From Protula sp. h YS-2021 (lineage: Eukaryota > Annelida > Polychaeta > Sabellida > Serpulidae), in NCBI GenBank assembly GCA_949752745.1, contig OX457026.1:76619275-76683274 (forward strand): a DNA stretch of 64,000 nt. Direction: 5' to 3'. This document shows, piece by piece, positions 26,190-40,001 of this stretch. The translations under genes were made by a program, and so were the position numbers. Under the pieces are notes generated by a model. It saw only the letters and a program-made list of their open reading frames with translations, had not been told where the DNA came from and ran no database searches. How positions within the stretch are numbered: position 1 is the stretch's first letter; each line of letters begins with the position of its first letter.

Positions 26190-29021
26190 GTTTTTGTTTT
26201 ATTTGTTGTGCGTTATTTCCAACTGCTGATAAATCCAGTTATTTCTTTGCATGGTATATTTTTTATCCATTGAAATGTTACATTTGTGTTATATCCTGCC
26301 CGACTTCGTCATTGTTTAGTCAGTGTTCACCTCGTTATATAATCCTTTGGTTGAAAGCACCTTTCTTCAGTCACCTGAAATGGAAAGAGACATTTAATTT
26401 TTGACATTTTGAGAAATAAATGGGGCATGCATATTCAAGTGTTCATTGCAGCAATTCCGAATTTCAAATAAATAGACGCTAATAGTTGTGCCATAGTCAT
26501 AAAGTATAATCACGAAAGGTTTGCTCTTTTAAATTTACCTTCTGTATTTTGTTTTTAACGGGGAACTAGTGTAAAAAATTTAAGCTACTGGGAGTTCGAA
26601 ATTTGTGTACCTTAACTGTAATTTAAAAATTTCAGATAAGGTTAACAAAGCTGACGTTATACTTTGACAGAATTATCTAAGGTAGTTTTTTTTTCTAAAT
26701 CCTCACATTTAGCAAGAAACTGGGAGAGACCAGGTTTTGAGCCGTACTGCTTGGGCCAAGTGACCAAACTCAGATGGTGAAACATATGAAATCGGGCAAT
26801 CGCATAGCCGTTAATCGCATGAACCGGTTTATTGCGTCGTGTTAGAAAATCTGGGTTCCATTTTATTTAAGATATATCGAAAAATCGCATAAATCGATGA
26901 AACGCAGAACATTCTTCGAAAAAAATTAAGCTATTCAAATAACTGGTCTCGGGTGTGAATTCTTTTGGGAGTAGAGAAACCTTCCAACACCATTTTGTAT
27001 TTCTAATATTTTTTTAACAACAATTTTTCTGGATATATCTGAAAAAATATATAATTCAGTAATTATTTGACAAGATTTGTGTTCACTCTAGCTTTATATT
27101 TGCACTTTAACCATTCACAATTTGTCGTAATGTTGTTTAACCTCGTGACATTTTACTTCTTATATTTATTCCAACATTAAAAATATTTTCGATGTGAAAT
27201 TCAATAATTCGTGTGAAATCTTTTAAAAACGCATGGCATCAGCCGATCCTTTCATGGGAGTTTTTATTTGTACACATAAATTACACGGCTTTTCCCGCTT
27301 GTTTTACAATTGAGATTATCCGTATCTTTTACTTGAAAACATTGATCAGATACCCACTTCCCAGCTGCTTTGCTACATAATACGAACCCCCTTTTCAAAA
27401 CTCAAACCACAGAACTTGTTGTGGGCACAATAATGCACACCACACAATCGTAAATAATATACTAACCACAGCAATAGGAGCAATTATTCGTCACCATTCT
27501 GTTGTAATTTCCAAAGCAATTATATATATATATATATATTTCAAGTCGTGCTTGAAAACAAGTCTCAAAGCAGAAAAAACAGCAGTGAAACATTCACACA
27601 AAACCAATAGCCACAGCGTCTCTAAATTATTGTGCAAAAAATGACGTAAGTACTCGAGCAACGGGTGTAGCTCGGCGTATAGAAATATTTTTAAAACCTT
27701 GTACACATACAGAGTTTCCTTGGCATTTATTCAATGGGTAATAAATTTTCATTAAAAAATAATAATAAAATAAACAAAGTCAAAATAAATGTACAACTTA
27801 AAAAAAGAAGATTTTTAACTTGTGTAATAAGCAAATGATAAGCTAGAATTCGGGCCAAGCATTTTTCAAGGACTGTGAAAATTGTCCACTGTCTTAAATA
27901 TTGTTACCAGTTGTGGTTTGAGAAAAAAAGAATTAATTTATCCATTCAGGGCATTCAATGCATTGTTTTAATTACCACTTGTTAAACTTGACACAATTGT
28001 ACTATAAATGGGCGTTACAGTGTACAAACGTAACATGTAATCAACCAGAACGAATACATACACAAAAACAAGATAGCTATAAATAGTAACGCTGTTGCTC
28101 ATCACACACGGGAGTCCGGAGTTAATGGGATTTTTTTACGACAATCACACGGCACGTGCGTGCACATCTATTATGGTGGAAATAATTGTAAGGAAGACGA
28201 AATGATTAACTGAATAATTGTGTTCGGTCAACAGGAGACGGTATTATGTTTGTTTTCACACCAAACATGTGTAAAATATTAAGGGATTTTTTCAAAGGAT
28301 TAGATAATAGATGTGTTTCTTGGCTACAATACAAGCAGTGCATATATACTGTTGATACACATGCAAATACCTCTTATTAAAAAAGTGGGCGGATGAAAAG
28401 ATGAACCGATTTGGATAAAATTGAATACAAAAAAAAACAAACAAAGAAGTTTATGTGTTCCTTTTCGGGCTTTTGAAAACAATTTGTGACTAAAGGCTTT
28501 TCTGTTCGGAAGGCCCAAAGATTATATAAAGAGCGACCCACGGGACCCAAACTTAGACATGGACAGGAATAAAAATTCCAACGAAACTATAGAGGTCCGT
28601 GACTAAACATTTCTGCATCTGTGTGAAACGCACCTTTATATTTTTAGAGAGTATCTGAGGTTATTTTTAAACATCGCGCCCTGTAGACACTTCTACATTT
28701 TCTCCAGAAACGCTTTCAATGCTAATGGGACTGTTGCCCAGGTAACGCTGCACAGCGCCGTTGTTTTATTTATCTATTTAATTGGCAAGAACACGCCAAA
28801 TTGGTTGAATTTTAATGGCTTGTGAAACATGGAAATGAACAAGTTCGCAGCAGCATGCTTTTTCTCCAAAACATTTATATAAATAATTCACACACGCATT
28901 TACATTATACCTTTTTCTGCCGGTTATTTTAAGCTGCACTGAGGAAATAGTTTTGGGGAAAAACACTAAAATACAGATCTTCTTCAAAAGTTAATTCTGA
29001 TTTACGAGATTACCTGTTTAT
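26190..29021. other. Upstream and intergenic region of the GPCR, no other gene seen
   Basis: Includes the presumed GPCR 5' region. AT-rich; a short AT run at about 27522-27538. Small open frames show no recognisable domain or splice-bounded structure. Confidence 0.5.
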
Positions 29022-29705
29022 TAGTCCCCCGCCGCCGCGGTACGCGCGGAGCGGAGGACTTATAAAACGATCTTTGTCCGTATGTCTGTCTGTCCGTCTC
29101 TCCGTCCATCTGCTCCCACCAGTGCCCCCACTTTTGTACGCGCAATTACTCACTCACGATTCACCGCAGGGTTTTGATTTTTTTGTGGGAACATATCTTG
29201 CAGTTGTGCGACCTGGGGTTATTTTTGAATTTGATTAAAATTGATGAAACTATGAAACTTCAAACTTGACCAAATTTTTGTTTGTTGGAGCACTTTGGCT
29301 TTTGATTTTTTGTGAGAAGTAATAACATATGTTGCAGTTTAGCGACTTTGGGTTATTTTTGAATTTGACTAAAAATTAACGAAAATGTAAAACGTCAAAG
29401 TTGACCAAATTTTTTGTTTGTGGGGGGGGGGGGGGATTACTATAGGGGCACTTTTGCATGCGCAATTTCTCAGTTATTCTGCACAGCAGCCTTTTGAGTT
29501 TTTATGGAGCGAAGGAATATATATTGAGATTGTGCGACGTAGATTGTTTTTGGATTTGACCAAAAATTGACGAAACTATGAAATTTCCAACATGACCAAA
29601 ATTTTTGTTTGTGGAGGCACGATGCTTGTAGTGATATGATCCAGCCGTACTAAAAAAAAATCCGTTGTACTGCTCCCCATTCAGATATCTTCCAGCGGGG
29701 GACTA
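29022..29705. mobile_element. TA-flanked MITE with GTCCCCCGC termini
   Basis: GTCCCCCGC at 29024 and its inverse GCGGGGGAC ending 29703 are each flanked by TA, as in Tc1/mariner-type MITEs. The interior has three diverged units of about 130-150 bp around GTTGACCAAATTTTTTGTTT and GGGTTATTTTTGAATTTGA, and a TGTCTGTCTGTCCGTC stretch near the left end. No transposase. Superfamily is inference from the TA target and short termini. Confidence 0.65.
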
Positions 29706-30279
29706 TGATCAGTTTCATTTATGTATTAATATGCCATGTTTGTGACCCAGTCATTTTCCCCTAGCATAAAGGCTGCCGCCTCCTCAAAACAATTACTGTG
29801 AGAGTCCCACTGAAGGTTTAACCGAATCGTTACTGTATCTGAAGTGCATGACAAGGGCAAATAAGCGACTATGCAATATGATACTTCCTGAACTGCACTC
29901 CATCTTGTGTATAAATCATGCAAACAACAACCATTAAATAATTATGAATGAAAATGATAGCATGTTAAGCGATTATGATACCTTCAATTTGACCTTGTAT
30001 GTCAAGACAAAAAACCCGCAAAAGATTTAATCTCAAAATTTGGCTTGTATTTTAATAGAATAAGAAGTGACCTGCATTTATTTTCCCAAGACATCCATTC
30101 TAAGATAGAACTACCCCTGTAATCAGCTCTCAAGTTAGAGAATTATTTCCTTTTGAAAGGACATTGCCGTGCCAAGATATTTAAGCCATGGAATAGTCTT
30201 TTGCTCTTACTACGTAAAAACTTTTTAGCAACAATTAAATGGAACATTCCATACTGCGGCAAAGGGAGACAGAGGGATG
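29706..30279. other. Intergenic, no gene seen
   Basis: No recognisable coding sequence, RNA gene or repeat family member. Confidence 0.45.
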
Positions 30280-30357
<78 letters not shown>

Positions 30358-30390
30358 GAGAGAGAGAGAGTAGTAGTAGTAGTAGTAATA
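30280..30390. repeat. (GA)n and (TAG)n microsatellite
   Basis: About 45 GA units followed by a short TAG run. Arg-Glu or Leu-Ser frames across it are artefacts. Confidence 0.95.
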
Positions 30391-30614
30391 GTAGTAGTAA
30401 AGAGAGGGAGGATAGATCGATAGATAGAAGGGCAGAAAGATAATTTCACACGAAGTAAAATCAACCCGAGCAAGCACCAATAATATACACAGAAATCAAA
30501 TGTCCCAGGATGTAGTGACCAGCCGGGACCAGCGCATAATAAACGGACGGTAGCTTAATGAAGGACCACCGAAGAAACTAGATTGGCCAGTGTTTTTGTT
30601 AAAACAAAAACGGA

Positions 30615-31540
30615 TATGTCTCCCCCGCCCCCCAATCAGTCACGTGGAAAAAATTCCTGCTTAAAATATAACATTGGTGAGCCCAAAAAATTGAAAAAAA
30701 TCGCCAAAAATACATTTTTACAGAAAATTAATGAAGAAAAACTTCACAGTAAACATTTCCACTACATATGGGTTCTTCTTGCCAAGTTTCAGCCTAATGG
30801 AACAAACTGTTTCGGAGATATCGCAACAATATGGCTCAAAAAGTAAAAATTCAAAAACTAAAAAAATCGCCAAAAATACATTTTCAATGGAAATGAAGAA
30901 AAACTTCGCAGTAAACATTTGCACTATAGGTGGGTTCTTCTTGCCACGTTTCAGCCTAATCCAACAAACCGTTTCGGAGATATCGCAACAATATGGCCAA
31001 AAAAGTTGAAAATAAAAAATTAAAAAATTCGCCAAAAATACATTTTCAGCGGAAATGAAGAAAAACTTCGCAGTAAATATTTGCACTATATGTGTGTTGT
31101 TCTTGCCAAGTTTCAGCTTAATCCAACAAACCGTTTCGGAGATATCGCAACAATATGGCCAAAAAAAGTTCAAATTCAAAAATTAAAAAATTCGCCAAAA
31201 ATACATTTTTAGCGGAAATAAAAAAAAACTTCGCAGTAAACATTTGCACTATATGTGTGTTGTTCTTGCCACGTTTCAGCCTAATCCAACAAAGTGAAAA
31301 AAATTTGCGAAAACCCCCCCTATGTTCAAAAATTTGCCAAAAATAGAATTTTTGAGGGAACGAAAAAAAAAAATAACACGGGCATCATCTAGACATGTAC
31401 CCCAATACGTGTGTATGTTTTGAGAAAAATCGACTCATTAATTTCATAAGAACTCACTGCGGACAGACGGACGGACGGACGGACGGACAGACAGACGGAC
31501 ACACCAAATGCTATATATGTCTCCCTAAGGGGGAGACATA
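30615..31540. mobile_element. TA-flanked MITE with TGTCTCCCCC termini and internal tandem repeats
   Basis: TA-TGTCTCCCCC at 30615 and GGGGGAGACA-TA ending 31540 form short inverted ends with TA target duplication. Inside are four units of about 160 bp, each with ATCGCCAAAAATACATTTT, GAAGAAAAACTTCGCAGTAA and TTTCGGAGATATCGCAACAA. Near the right end is an ACGGACGGACGGACGGACAG run. Reading frames spanning the repeats are periodic and not genes. Confidence 0.65.
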
Positions 31541-34500
31541 TAAATACTCACTCAGATGGCCGGTGTAGTTATGGTGGACGTGTAAAATTCGAAAAGAGTT
31601 CGAACAAAATTGTGGTAGAAGAATTGCGAAAATTATCTACAAAAAAATAAAAAGGTCACCCTTTGGCCATTTTTTTCTATAGATCGCCAAAAAGGTAATT
31701 TTACAAGAGAGGACTATCTAGGGAACATTTGTAAAAAAAAAAACTTGAAAGGAATCCGATCAAAATTATGAAAGCATCTGGAAAAGGGGCTGCCGAAAAT
31801 TTTCAAAATAATCTCATTTGGTCAATTTTAGGCAGATCGTCATAAGGGACATTTCAAGAGGACTACCCAAGGAACAGTCGTGTAAGATTTAAAGGGAATC
31901 CGATCAAAAGTGAGGGAGAAGCATTTTAAAAATTGGCAACCGAAAAAAAAACAAAAACAATGCCCCCAAGGCCCCTCCCCCTTTTGGTCAATTTGTTTTC
32001 GGTCGTCATAAAAGAAACAAACAGTAAGTTTCTGAAAGAGAACCATCTAGAAAACAACCCTACAAAATTGGAAAGGAATCCAATCAAATTTGTTGGAGAA
32101 GAAGCATTTTGAAAACTACAGAATCACAGGGAGTGTCACAGGTACTGTCTACGGCGATAGCAAATTCTAGCGTAACGAAATCTGAATAATTGTATAAATA
32201 TATTCAAAGCATACTTACTGATTAAAAAGACAGGCGAAGCTCACTTAAAACTGGTAAATATCACCTCAGAGCTACCCACATCCAAAAAATAAAATAATAA
32301 TAATAAGGCAAATTAACAGCGGAGAATAAAACTTTGTATGCATAGAGAGTAAATCGAATTACGACGCATTTCCGGGTTAAGTCATACGCAAGATGTTCAG
32401 GCATATATGTGCACAACTCCATAAATAGCCTCCAGCGACTCAACCCTTTTGTAATCCGATTCTTTTTATATTTATCTACGGCTGCATACGATATTGTAAT
32501 CCATGAGGTCTTTAACATACATCTTTGCATGAAGACTTCCAATTTCACAAGAACATTTCATTTTATACCCATGGACTACGAAGTGAGACCGCAGGTACGG
32601 TACGGCCAATGCATTTTTTTATGTTCACTTTTTTTTTTAATTATTTAGGAATATTACTTTTGCCGAGAAAAACATTTGAATTTTAAAATATGGGAAAGAC
32701 AGGATTTAATTTGTTTCATCGCCGTCGTAATATCCAATATTTTTCCGTAATGGCGACCTCACGGCTACTAAATGATTAACTGCCCTTAGGCATTCTTCAA
32801 CAAAACATAAGATTTAACCTTTTTCATCAAAAGAACCAACAAAATAGAGACATGGGGACTTTGTTGCCAAAACTCAGTTCGTATTACTTAACCGCAAAGT
32901 TATGTACGTGTCAATTTCTAAATAAACTGGGCAATCCCTTCTAAATCCCTCCCAAGAGCACACAGCTTTATTTTATAAGACAGATATAGAATTATTCCAA
33001 CGGCTCAGCAAGAAATGGTTTAGATTTTGGGAGATTAAAGCGTGCATAAATAGGGACTTATTCGATAAGAATTCCGCTACAATGTAAAACAGGAACACAA
33101 CGTTGGACAACAACGGGCCGCGACAACTCAGACCAAATCCTTGAATAGTTCGCCAAATGCAGTTGGCTATACAAACTGTTACCGAGTTAGTTCGTGACAC
33201 AGTTCAAAGAATGCAATCGGTCGGGCTAAAAAGTACGCAAATGCAAACTTTATGGGCATCGGCAAAATGTAATTACAAGGATGATGTTTTGTCCGAAAGT
33301 ACCAGCCCCGTGTTCAGGTTCTGGAATCAAGTGATCGACAAGGTGCAGATCCTTCGCAATCCCATATCAGTTTTTTGGTTGGGATTGTTATGAAAATAAA
33401 GAATTTTCTGTGGTAAAGATTTATATCCTGTGGCCATAATTCCTTCGCCCACGTTGGGCGTAGCTTTCAAATGTCTGTGTCCATTTTGAGTACTCTACCA
33501 CATGCAGACTTCTCGTACTTCACCACATACAAACACCGGCAACGATTCGCACATGGAAAATCTTTTCATCCTCACCGATACCTCATCTTTCGAAGGTCAC
33601 AAAGACGGGTGAAGCGACCCCATAAAGTGAGAGCGAGAGGCGGACAGTCAAAGAGTGAAAAGAGGAAGGGGGTTGGGGTCAGAAAAGCACTTTGGTCCCT
33701 GAAAGAATGTCTGTCACACAGCTTGTAAAGCAGCACCAAAGACGGGTCATTTTCATTTGTTTTCAGGTTTTAAACTGAAGCCTTCATCAAAGTAAAAGAG
33801 GACATATAAAGCAATATATCTGGATCGATGTTTTCTTGAAAAAAAAATGCAGGGAGTACTTATTCACATATTTAATGGACTAACGGGAACACAGACCGAG
33901 CCCTGTTTGTGGTGTTTTAGGGGCACGCATAACTCAGTCCCATAAGACTGTGACCCCCTTGCAGCCAAGCCGTTCCCGACTGAGAGATCGATCTTAAAAA
34001 CGTTCTCGTTTATCAATATCCCCGAGTCTTAAATGTTCAAGCATGGCATTAACAATGTTTTTTTTTCTATTATTCCACGGCCAAATCACCTGGAATTAAT
34101 TCCAACATAATATGGTGCGGGCTTTCTTGAACAGATTACATGAAACTTACACCATCAAAATGAGCGCTTAACGCTTTTCATACAGAATACGAGATTATTC
34201 GTTCTTCATATATGCCTGCTTTTAAATTTTTCCGATTAACTCCCTAATAACAAGTCCTTAACAAGCAAACTAATAAATTACCTGGATTTTCTTAGATGCA
34301 TTTTTGCATTTCCTCATTCTGCTTTAACACTTAATTCGTCGTGCACTGACACGCATGCACAAACATATCGTTCCGTTTAAGGTTTTTCATCTGCCTTAAA
34401 AAAAGCGACCCCCACCCCTCCATAAAAACCATTGAATATAATGCTTGTTTACTTTTATGCACTGGCAAGTCGCAAATTGGCAAATGATTTGATTGATATG

Positions 34501-34784
34501 GAGAAAGGCTCCGCGAGATTAGTGTTTTGAACCTAAAGTGACGCAAGTCTTGAAAAGTTTTGCCACGAATTGTCTTAAATAGATGGTGTTTTTTTTTTTA
34601 ATCAGAGCGGGCTTGGGCCATGCATTTGATGAACTTTGTTTACAAGAATTTTGTTAAATTTCTTACACCCTCCCCTCCGCAAAAGTTCGGTTACAAATCA
34701 TCTTTATATTTCCCACTTGCAAACATAGGTATGCTTTGCTAAGAATTCTGGCTGTTTATTCCTTCCTTTTTTTCTGTCTCGCAG
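31541..34784. other. Intergenic, no gene recognised
   Basis: Diverged blocks around 31680-32110 repeat phrases such as AAAGGAATCCGATCAAAATT, suggesting another old tandem element. A 78-codon frame at 33157-33393 has no recognisable domain. Nothing else stands out. Confidence 0.45.
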
Positions 34785-34785
34785 A

Positions 34786-35707
34786 TTTCCAGAAAACTCT
34801 TCCTACGCTACTTGACGCAGGACGATGAAATCTGGCACAGACATAGAGGATGATGAGATGTGAAATCCGATAATTTTTTACCTTGATTTTCAAGGTCAAA
34901 TTGAGGTCAAAGTATTTTTGACCTCAAAGTGGTTTCCAGAAAACTCCTCCTACAGGGTTTGTAGTAGAAAGACGGCATTTGGCAGAGACATACAGGGTAA
35001 TGAGTTGTCGTGAAATCCGCAAAATATTTTTACCTTGACCTTCAAGGTCAAATTGAGGTCAAAATATTTTTTAAACCCAAACTCATCACGTAAAATTGCT
35101 GGAAATAACGCTCAAATCCTTGTTTCAACACGTGTACGGTGTCAGTAGGCAGTAACATCGTGGATTGAATCTCGACATTCAGGGTCAAGGTCATGTGACC
35201 TTTGTATATCGTAATCCGTTAGAGAACAGTTGTCCATTATCTCGGAAACGGTTAGAGATAGGGCGATTTTGAGCTTATTTTCGACCCTTTGAGCCTAAAA
35301 GACGTTATATAAGAGGTACCTCGGTGACCATGATCTCCTCCGTCATGGTCAAAAACAGGAAGTTGACCATTATCTAAACAGCGGTTAGAGATAGAGCGAT
35401 TTTGAACTTATTTTCGACCCTTTGGGCCTAAAAGACGTTATATAGGAGGTACCTCGGTGACCTTGACCTCCTCCGTCATGATCAAGGTCAAAAACCGGAA
35501 GTTGACCATTATATCGAAAACGGTTAGAAAACTGAATTTGATTATTTGTACCCAAAAGAGATTACATTATATTTACTTCGATGTCCCCGTCCAAGATAAT
35601 AATTCGGAAGCTGATAACGATGTCGAAACACTGAAAAAAGTCTTTGACCAGACAGATTGCACTATTGCAAGAGGGTGCCATTTCGCTATGTAGCGAAATT
35701 CGGTCTA
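34786..35707. repeat. Dispersed repeat family A, copy 1
   Basis: It begins TTTCCAGAAAACTCTTCCTACG and ends TTCGCTATGTAGCGAAATTC. First half: two units of about 150 bp with ACCTTGACCTTCAAGGTCAA palindromic cores. Second half: about three units of roughly 135 bp with TTGACCATTATCTCGAAAAC and GGCCTAAAAGACGTTATATA. A second copy in the same orientation is at 50203-51133. No protein encoded. Confidence 0.65.
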
Positions 35708-37751
35708 GTTTAATTATGAGCTGCCATTGTGTACCCTTTTTTGTTTAGTAAGAAAAGCCAATGTGTTGATACTTTTATCTGAAGTGCCAAATGAGGTGAA
35801 TCTCTACCTTCTGGTTCACATTTCTTTTAGACATTAGGGTTACAGATTTCTTTTTTCACTCGTATGTTTAAGAACTCGCCTGGGTCACCTTTTTTCATTT
35901 GCGTTTTTTTTCTTTTTTTTAGTGATCTGGGTAGGGGATGAGAATCAAAATGCTCCCTGTCCTCACATCTACAACCCATGCTTGCTAACTGAGGTCCAAC
36001 ATACACCGTGGTCCTACACAGAAAGAGGGGCAGGAAGTCATACAAGGTTCACAGCGGACCGGCATGTCCTTCCACATACACAGGATCCTCATCGGGGAGC
36101 ACAGCTCGACTACTTCACAGATCGTATTTCCCACCCAAGAAAGCCTTGTAACTTAAAGATGTCTCAAGTGATGAAACGGGTCATTTGTGTGTGTTGGGAG
36201 GGGAGGGGGTCTAATGGACAGCTGCTAAACGAACAGACGAAATTAAACCGGAGCAATGGATGAAATTCCGCCTACTCTCGAGCGGAGACTTGTCATGAAA
36301 ATAATTTGTTCCCCGTACCACGTAAAGATTCGTTCGAGCAAGGAACACTTTGAAAAAAAAAAAAAATTTTCCGAAAATTTCAGTTATTTATTTGCACCTG
36401 TGATCTTTTTTCGGGGCTAACTTCATTTCATGAAATAAGATAAGACTTCCCAAAATGAGACTGATTTATTTTTGTTCTTAAGAAAAAGAACAATAAAGTA
36501 AACAATGATGTTAACCTTTTTTTCCAAACGAAGCGGAATCTAGTGCGACATTCAGTCTCTAAAATTTAGGCTCACAAGATGGTGTTGCGGGTGCAGACAC
36601 ACTGACGGACAAAGATGCAAGCCGCCCCCCTCCCTTATTTGGGAATACAATAAAACAATCAAAACTTCTGATAATGGAATTCTTAATAAACATGCCTTAA
36701 CATCAATCTTCACTCACTCGCAACGCACACCGTTATGCCAATACCATTTGCTCAAGCAGTTAACACCCGTATCTGTCCTCATCAGTCAAATATATTTTCA
36801 TGACAGGATGAAAACATATGCACATCCTGATATGCACCATGTTAAATATTAAGACCTGGAATTTTCAGACGGCTTACCCAGTAAAACTGGATCATAATAT
36901 GCGTGCTATTTGCTCTAAATATAACACAGTCACTGCGATAACGAAATTCTTATTCCGAACTAAAATATAAAACTGAACAAGAAATTGAGAAATGTTTTAA
37001 AATATGAGTCAAATGCATATGTGACCTCCGACAGCAAACATTTAATTAAGAGTAAAAACTTAATAAAATACCTTGTTCCTCAATCTAACTTATTCCTTTT
37101 AAGCGGATTATATTTTGAATCGAAGTCAAAGACGTTTCTCGATTAGGAAGAACAAAAACAGAACCGAATGTAAGCCAGTTACTTGAACCTTCGCACCAAT
37201 GGTCAAGTTTCTTCAAATAACATGTAAAATTGACTAGAGTGGTTTGTAGCTGCTTGTGTAAAATTAGTACATTCTTCACAAAACCAAATGCTCTTTTAAA
37301 ACATAAAAATACCAGCATGTATAGGTGATATGCATGTAAAACGCTGGCAGTGATGGTTTGATTTAACAGTGGACCACCGGAGAACAAGACTTGCTACAGA
37401 TGAACACCCTGATTGGCACGGGTCTGCCAATAACTGCACCACACTATTGGCACAGCCTTCAATTAAATCTCATTATCAAACACTGTCATATAAAACACAA
37501 TAAAATCTCTTTTCTTCCCTAAAAATTATACAAAACAAAACAGTTCAAATAATTTTTACGAGTGCGTAAAAAAGTTGCCAACACCACGCGTCAGCAAGAC
37601 TGCATTATGCGCCCATACAGAGCGCCAAGTAAATAAAATCAGAAAAACGTTTTTCTTTTCGGAAAAAATTCCTTCTAGTGGCGTTCACAAGTTGTCCCTG
37701 ATGCAAACCGGCGTGAACACACGTAACCTGGGAACCGAGGGTTAACACCTT
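35708..37751. other. Intergenic, 3' flank of the kinase gene
   Basis: No gene seen. It contains the 3' flank of the minus-strand kinase, with AATAAA on the minus strand possible in the AT-rich stretch near 37620-37640. Confidence 0.45.
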
Positions 37752-40001
37752 TCAAGAATAACCACAGAGAATCTCAGTCCTCCTCTTCTCAAATTCTTCC
37801 ATGAGGTCGTTCAAATCTTTATCCGCGTCCAAGATCTAAGGACAAAAAACTTCATTGAAACAGTACTTCATCGTTATTAATTTTAAAATTGGACAATTGG
37901 ACAAGAACTCTCCTCTTAAAGCTGTATATTATTCCCTCCATTCAACTGCAAGGGATCACTTAAACAAGTTATTTAATATCTGATACGCGTAAATTACGTC
38001 AGAGGAAATGACTGTGAGACAAAGGGATCCTTACCAACACAGGGGCGGGAATTTTGAAATCGGTATTGCCCAACAACCAGTCTTCATGGAGTTCGTTTAA
38101 ACTTTCTAAATATTCCTAAAAAATCAATCAATTGTAAATTGAATTAACCGAAAGACAATACAATCCACAAAAACAATACTGCACTTTTAATCAATGCGGA
38201 TCTGACAAATTTCTCCCTTGATTTATGATCAGCCAAAACTTAATCATATTGACTGTCTCATCCCCATGCTAACACAAAATTTAATCCAAAACCCAGTACC
38301 TGTTCTTTTTTTCTGTTCAAAAAATTAAGTTTACAGCATGCCCTGTTTGACATGTCATTTTGTTGTCAAAAAATCAAGAGTGGACTCACGATTGGAACGC
38401 CCGCTTCCTCGCTCCTGTTCCTCTTCTTAATCCGCTTTAGACAGGTTTCCGGACTAGCTTGTAGATAAACTGCAAATGGAACCATAGCAACAAAAAGCTG
38501 TCAATACCATGCCTGCAGAATGCAGAGCCAGCCGCTCCTCCGACGTATTTGGAGATACAGAGCCAAGTTTAGAAAGGGCTGCGGTGGATTTTTGTTTACT
38601 AGAATGAATGGATGCATGTAATGGGTTCACACCAGACACCGACGCTGTTTCTGAACAAGTTTTAGATCCCTTTTCACAAGTATTTCGCCATAGTTTCGAC
38701 ATTGTACATGATCTACCACTTTTTTTTTTTTTTGTAGAGAATTGTGGCATTAAGGAAAGGGGTATATACCTATGAGATCAATATCTGTGTTTTCATTTTT
38801 AATGATCCAGTCAAACCATTCTGAAAGCACCGCGTAGTCTACTCCTGGCATTCGACCACTGTAAAATAGAGACAACTACAGTTAATATCATAAACAGGTA
38901 ACAACTCACAATTTTTGAGAAAAATATTTGGTCAATTAACGGCATCTCTCCCCGTGTCCAAAAAGCTTCTCCCGACTGCTGTACAATGCCAACAACACAA
39001 TTCTTTACAATACTTTGAAGCCGTATAATGTTTTCACAAGTAGTACCCTTCTTCTGAAAGAAACAGGTATTAACTTGTTTTTAACACAAACCTTTTGTAT
39101 AGATTTTCCACAAAACAATACTTGGCACTGTAAACAGACCTCTCCATGAGCTTCACGGGGGCAGTCTGTGGCGAAAATACAACAACAATTCAATAGTTAC
39201 GCAAAGTGATATTTACCAAACAGATACAACAGCATCTTGACAAACACAATCTGGCATTAAGTAGTATTGTAAAATAAATTTAAACGAATTGTTCAAGTGA
39301 ATTACTGTTCTTTAATCATGCGAATAAACAGTTATTAATGCCTAAATAAATTTTCTGTTCAAGAGCCCCGCCCTTACATTTGTGTGATATCAACGTTCCA
39401 AATATTTGGGCAAATGTGTAAATATTTCTAGAGGCAAACAGTCACAATCATGTGAAGGGCAGACCTGTTTCTTGCAATGATTTTGCAACATAGTGAGCTG
39501 CACGTAAGACTGGAAGGTCAGACTCCATCTCTGTGCGTCTTTGTACATCAAATCAAGAGTGTTGTGGCCGCGCACACATTTCCACATCTCAACTGGCTCC
39601 ATAAAAATCTGATGTATCAGATAATGCCAAATCCGATCAGCAATCGCATCATATCACATAAAAGGCTTTAAAATTACACTGCTCTCACTGCAACCGATAT
39701 ACTGATATATATCTTTCCACGACAAAATTATATGGAACCACATAAGCTTTCTGTTGTTCACAGCTACCGGTTATAACGACATATCGCCATAATTTCTCGT
39801 TATAATGAGGTTCCCTTTATGGACAAACCAATGAAACACTCACTTCAGAATTCAGCAAAATTAAATTTACCTCAGCATTTTTTGAATCTTTGAAATAATG
39901 TAAAAATGTTGATTTTCCGCTTCCTATATTTCCTTCGACAGAAACCGTGAATTTCCTTTTCGATTTCCTCGGCCATGGTATAGTAGAGTCGTTGTAGCAC
40001 T
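37752..40001 (-). CDS. dNK: Deoxyribonucleoside kinase (TK2/dNK type), seven exons, first exon missing
   Basis: Exons on the minus strand: 39871-40001, 39465-39608, 39092-39165, 38770-38858, 38390-38469, 38035-38115 and 37752-37835 (TGA). All junction phases agree; most have standard GT/AG sites. Motifs in order: P-loop [11 protein letters not shown], substrate segment [20 protein letters not shown] then [20 protein letters not shown], the catalytic-type [49 protein letters not shown] (lid), and a C-terminal helix ending ILCGYS. About 227 residues are visible; the N-terminus needs an upstream exon, because 40001 is preceded by an acceptor TTTTAG. The enzyme phosphorylates deoxynucleosides in the salvage pathway; a mitochondrial leader could be in the missing exon. 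Confidence 0.92.

Noticed and set aside
30153..30480. Arg/Glu-rich and Leu/Ser-rich frames
   Set aside because: Translations of a GA/CT microsatellite.
30718..31346. Periodic frames with repeated KNFAVNICTI-type phrases
   Set aside because: Created by the internal tandem units of a MITE; copies are out of frame with one another.
33157..33393. 78-codon plus-strand frame
   Set aside because: No recognisable domain, no splice context and ordinary length for chance.
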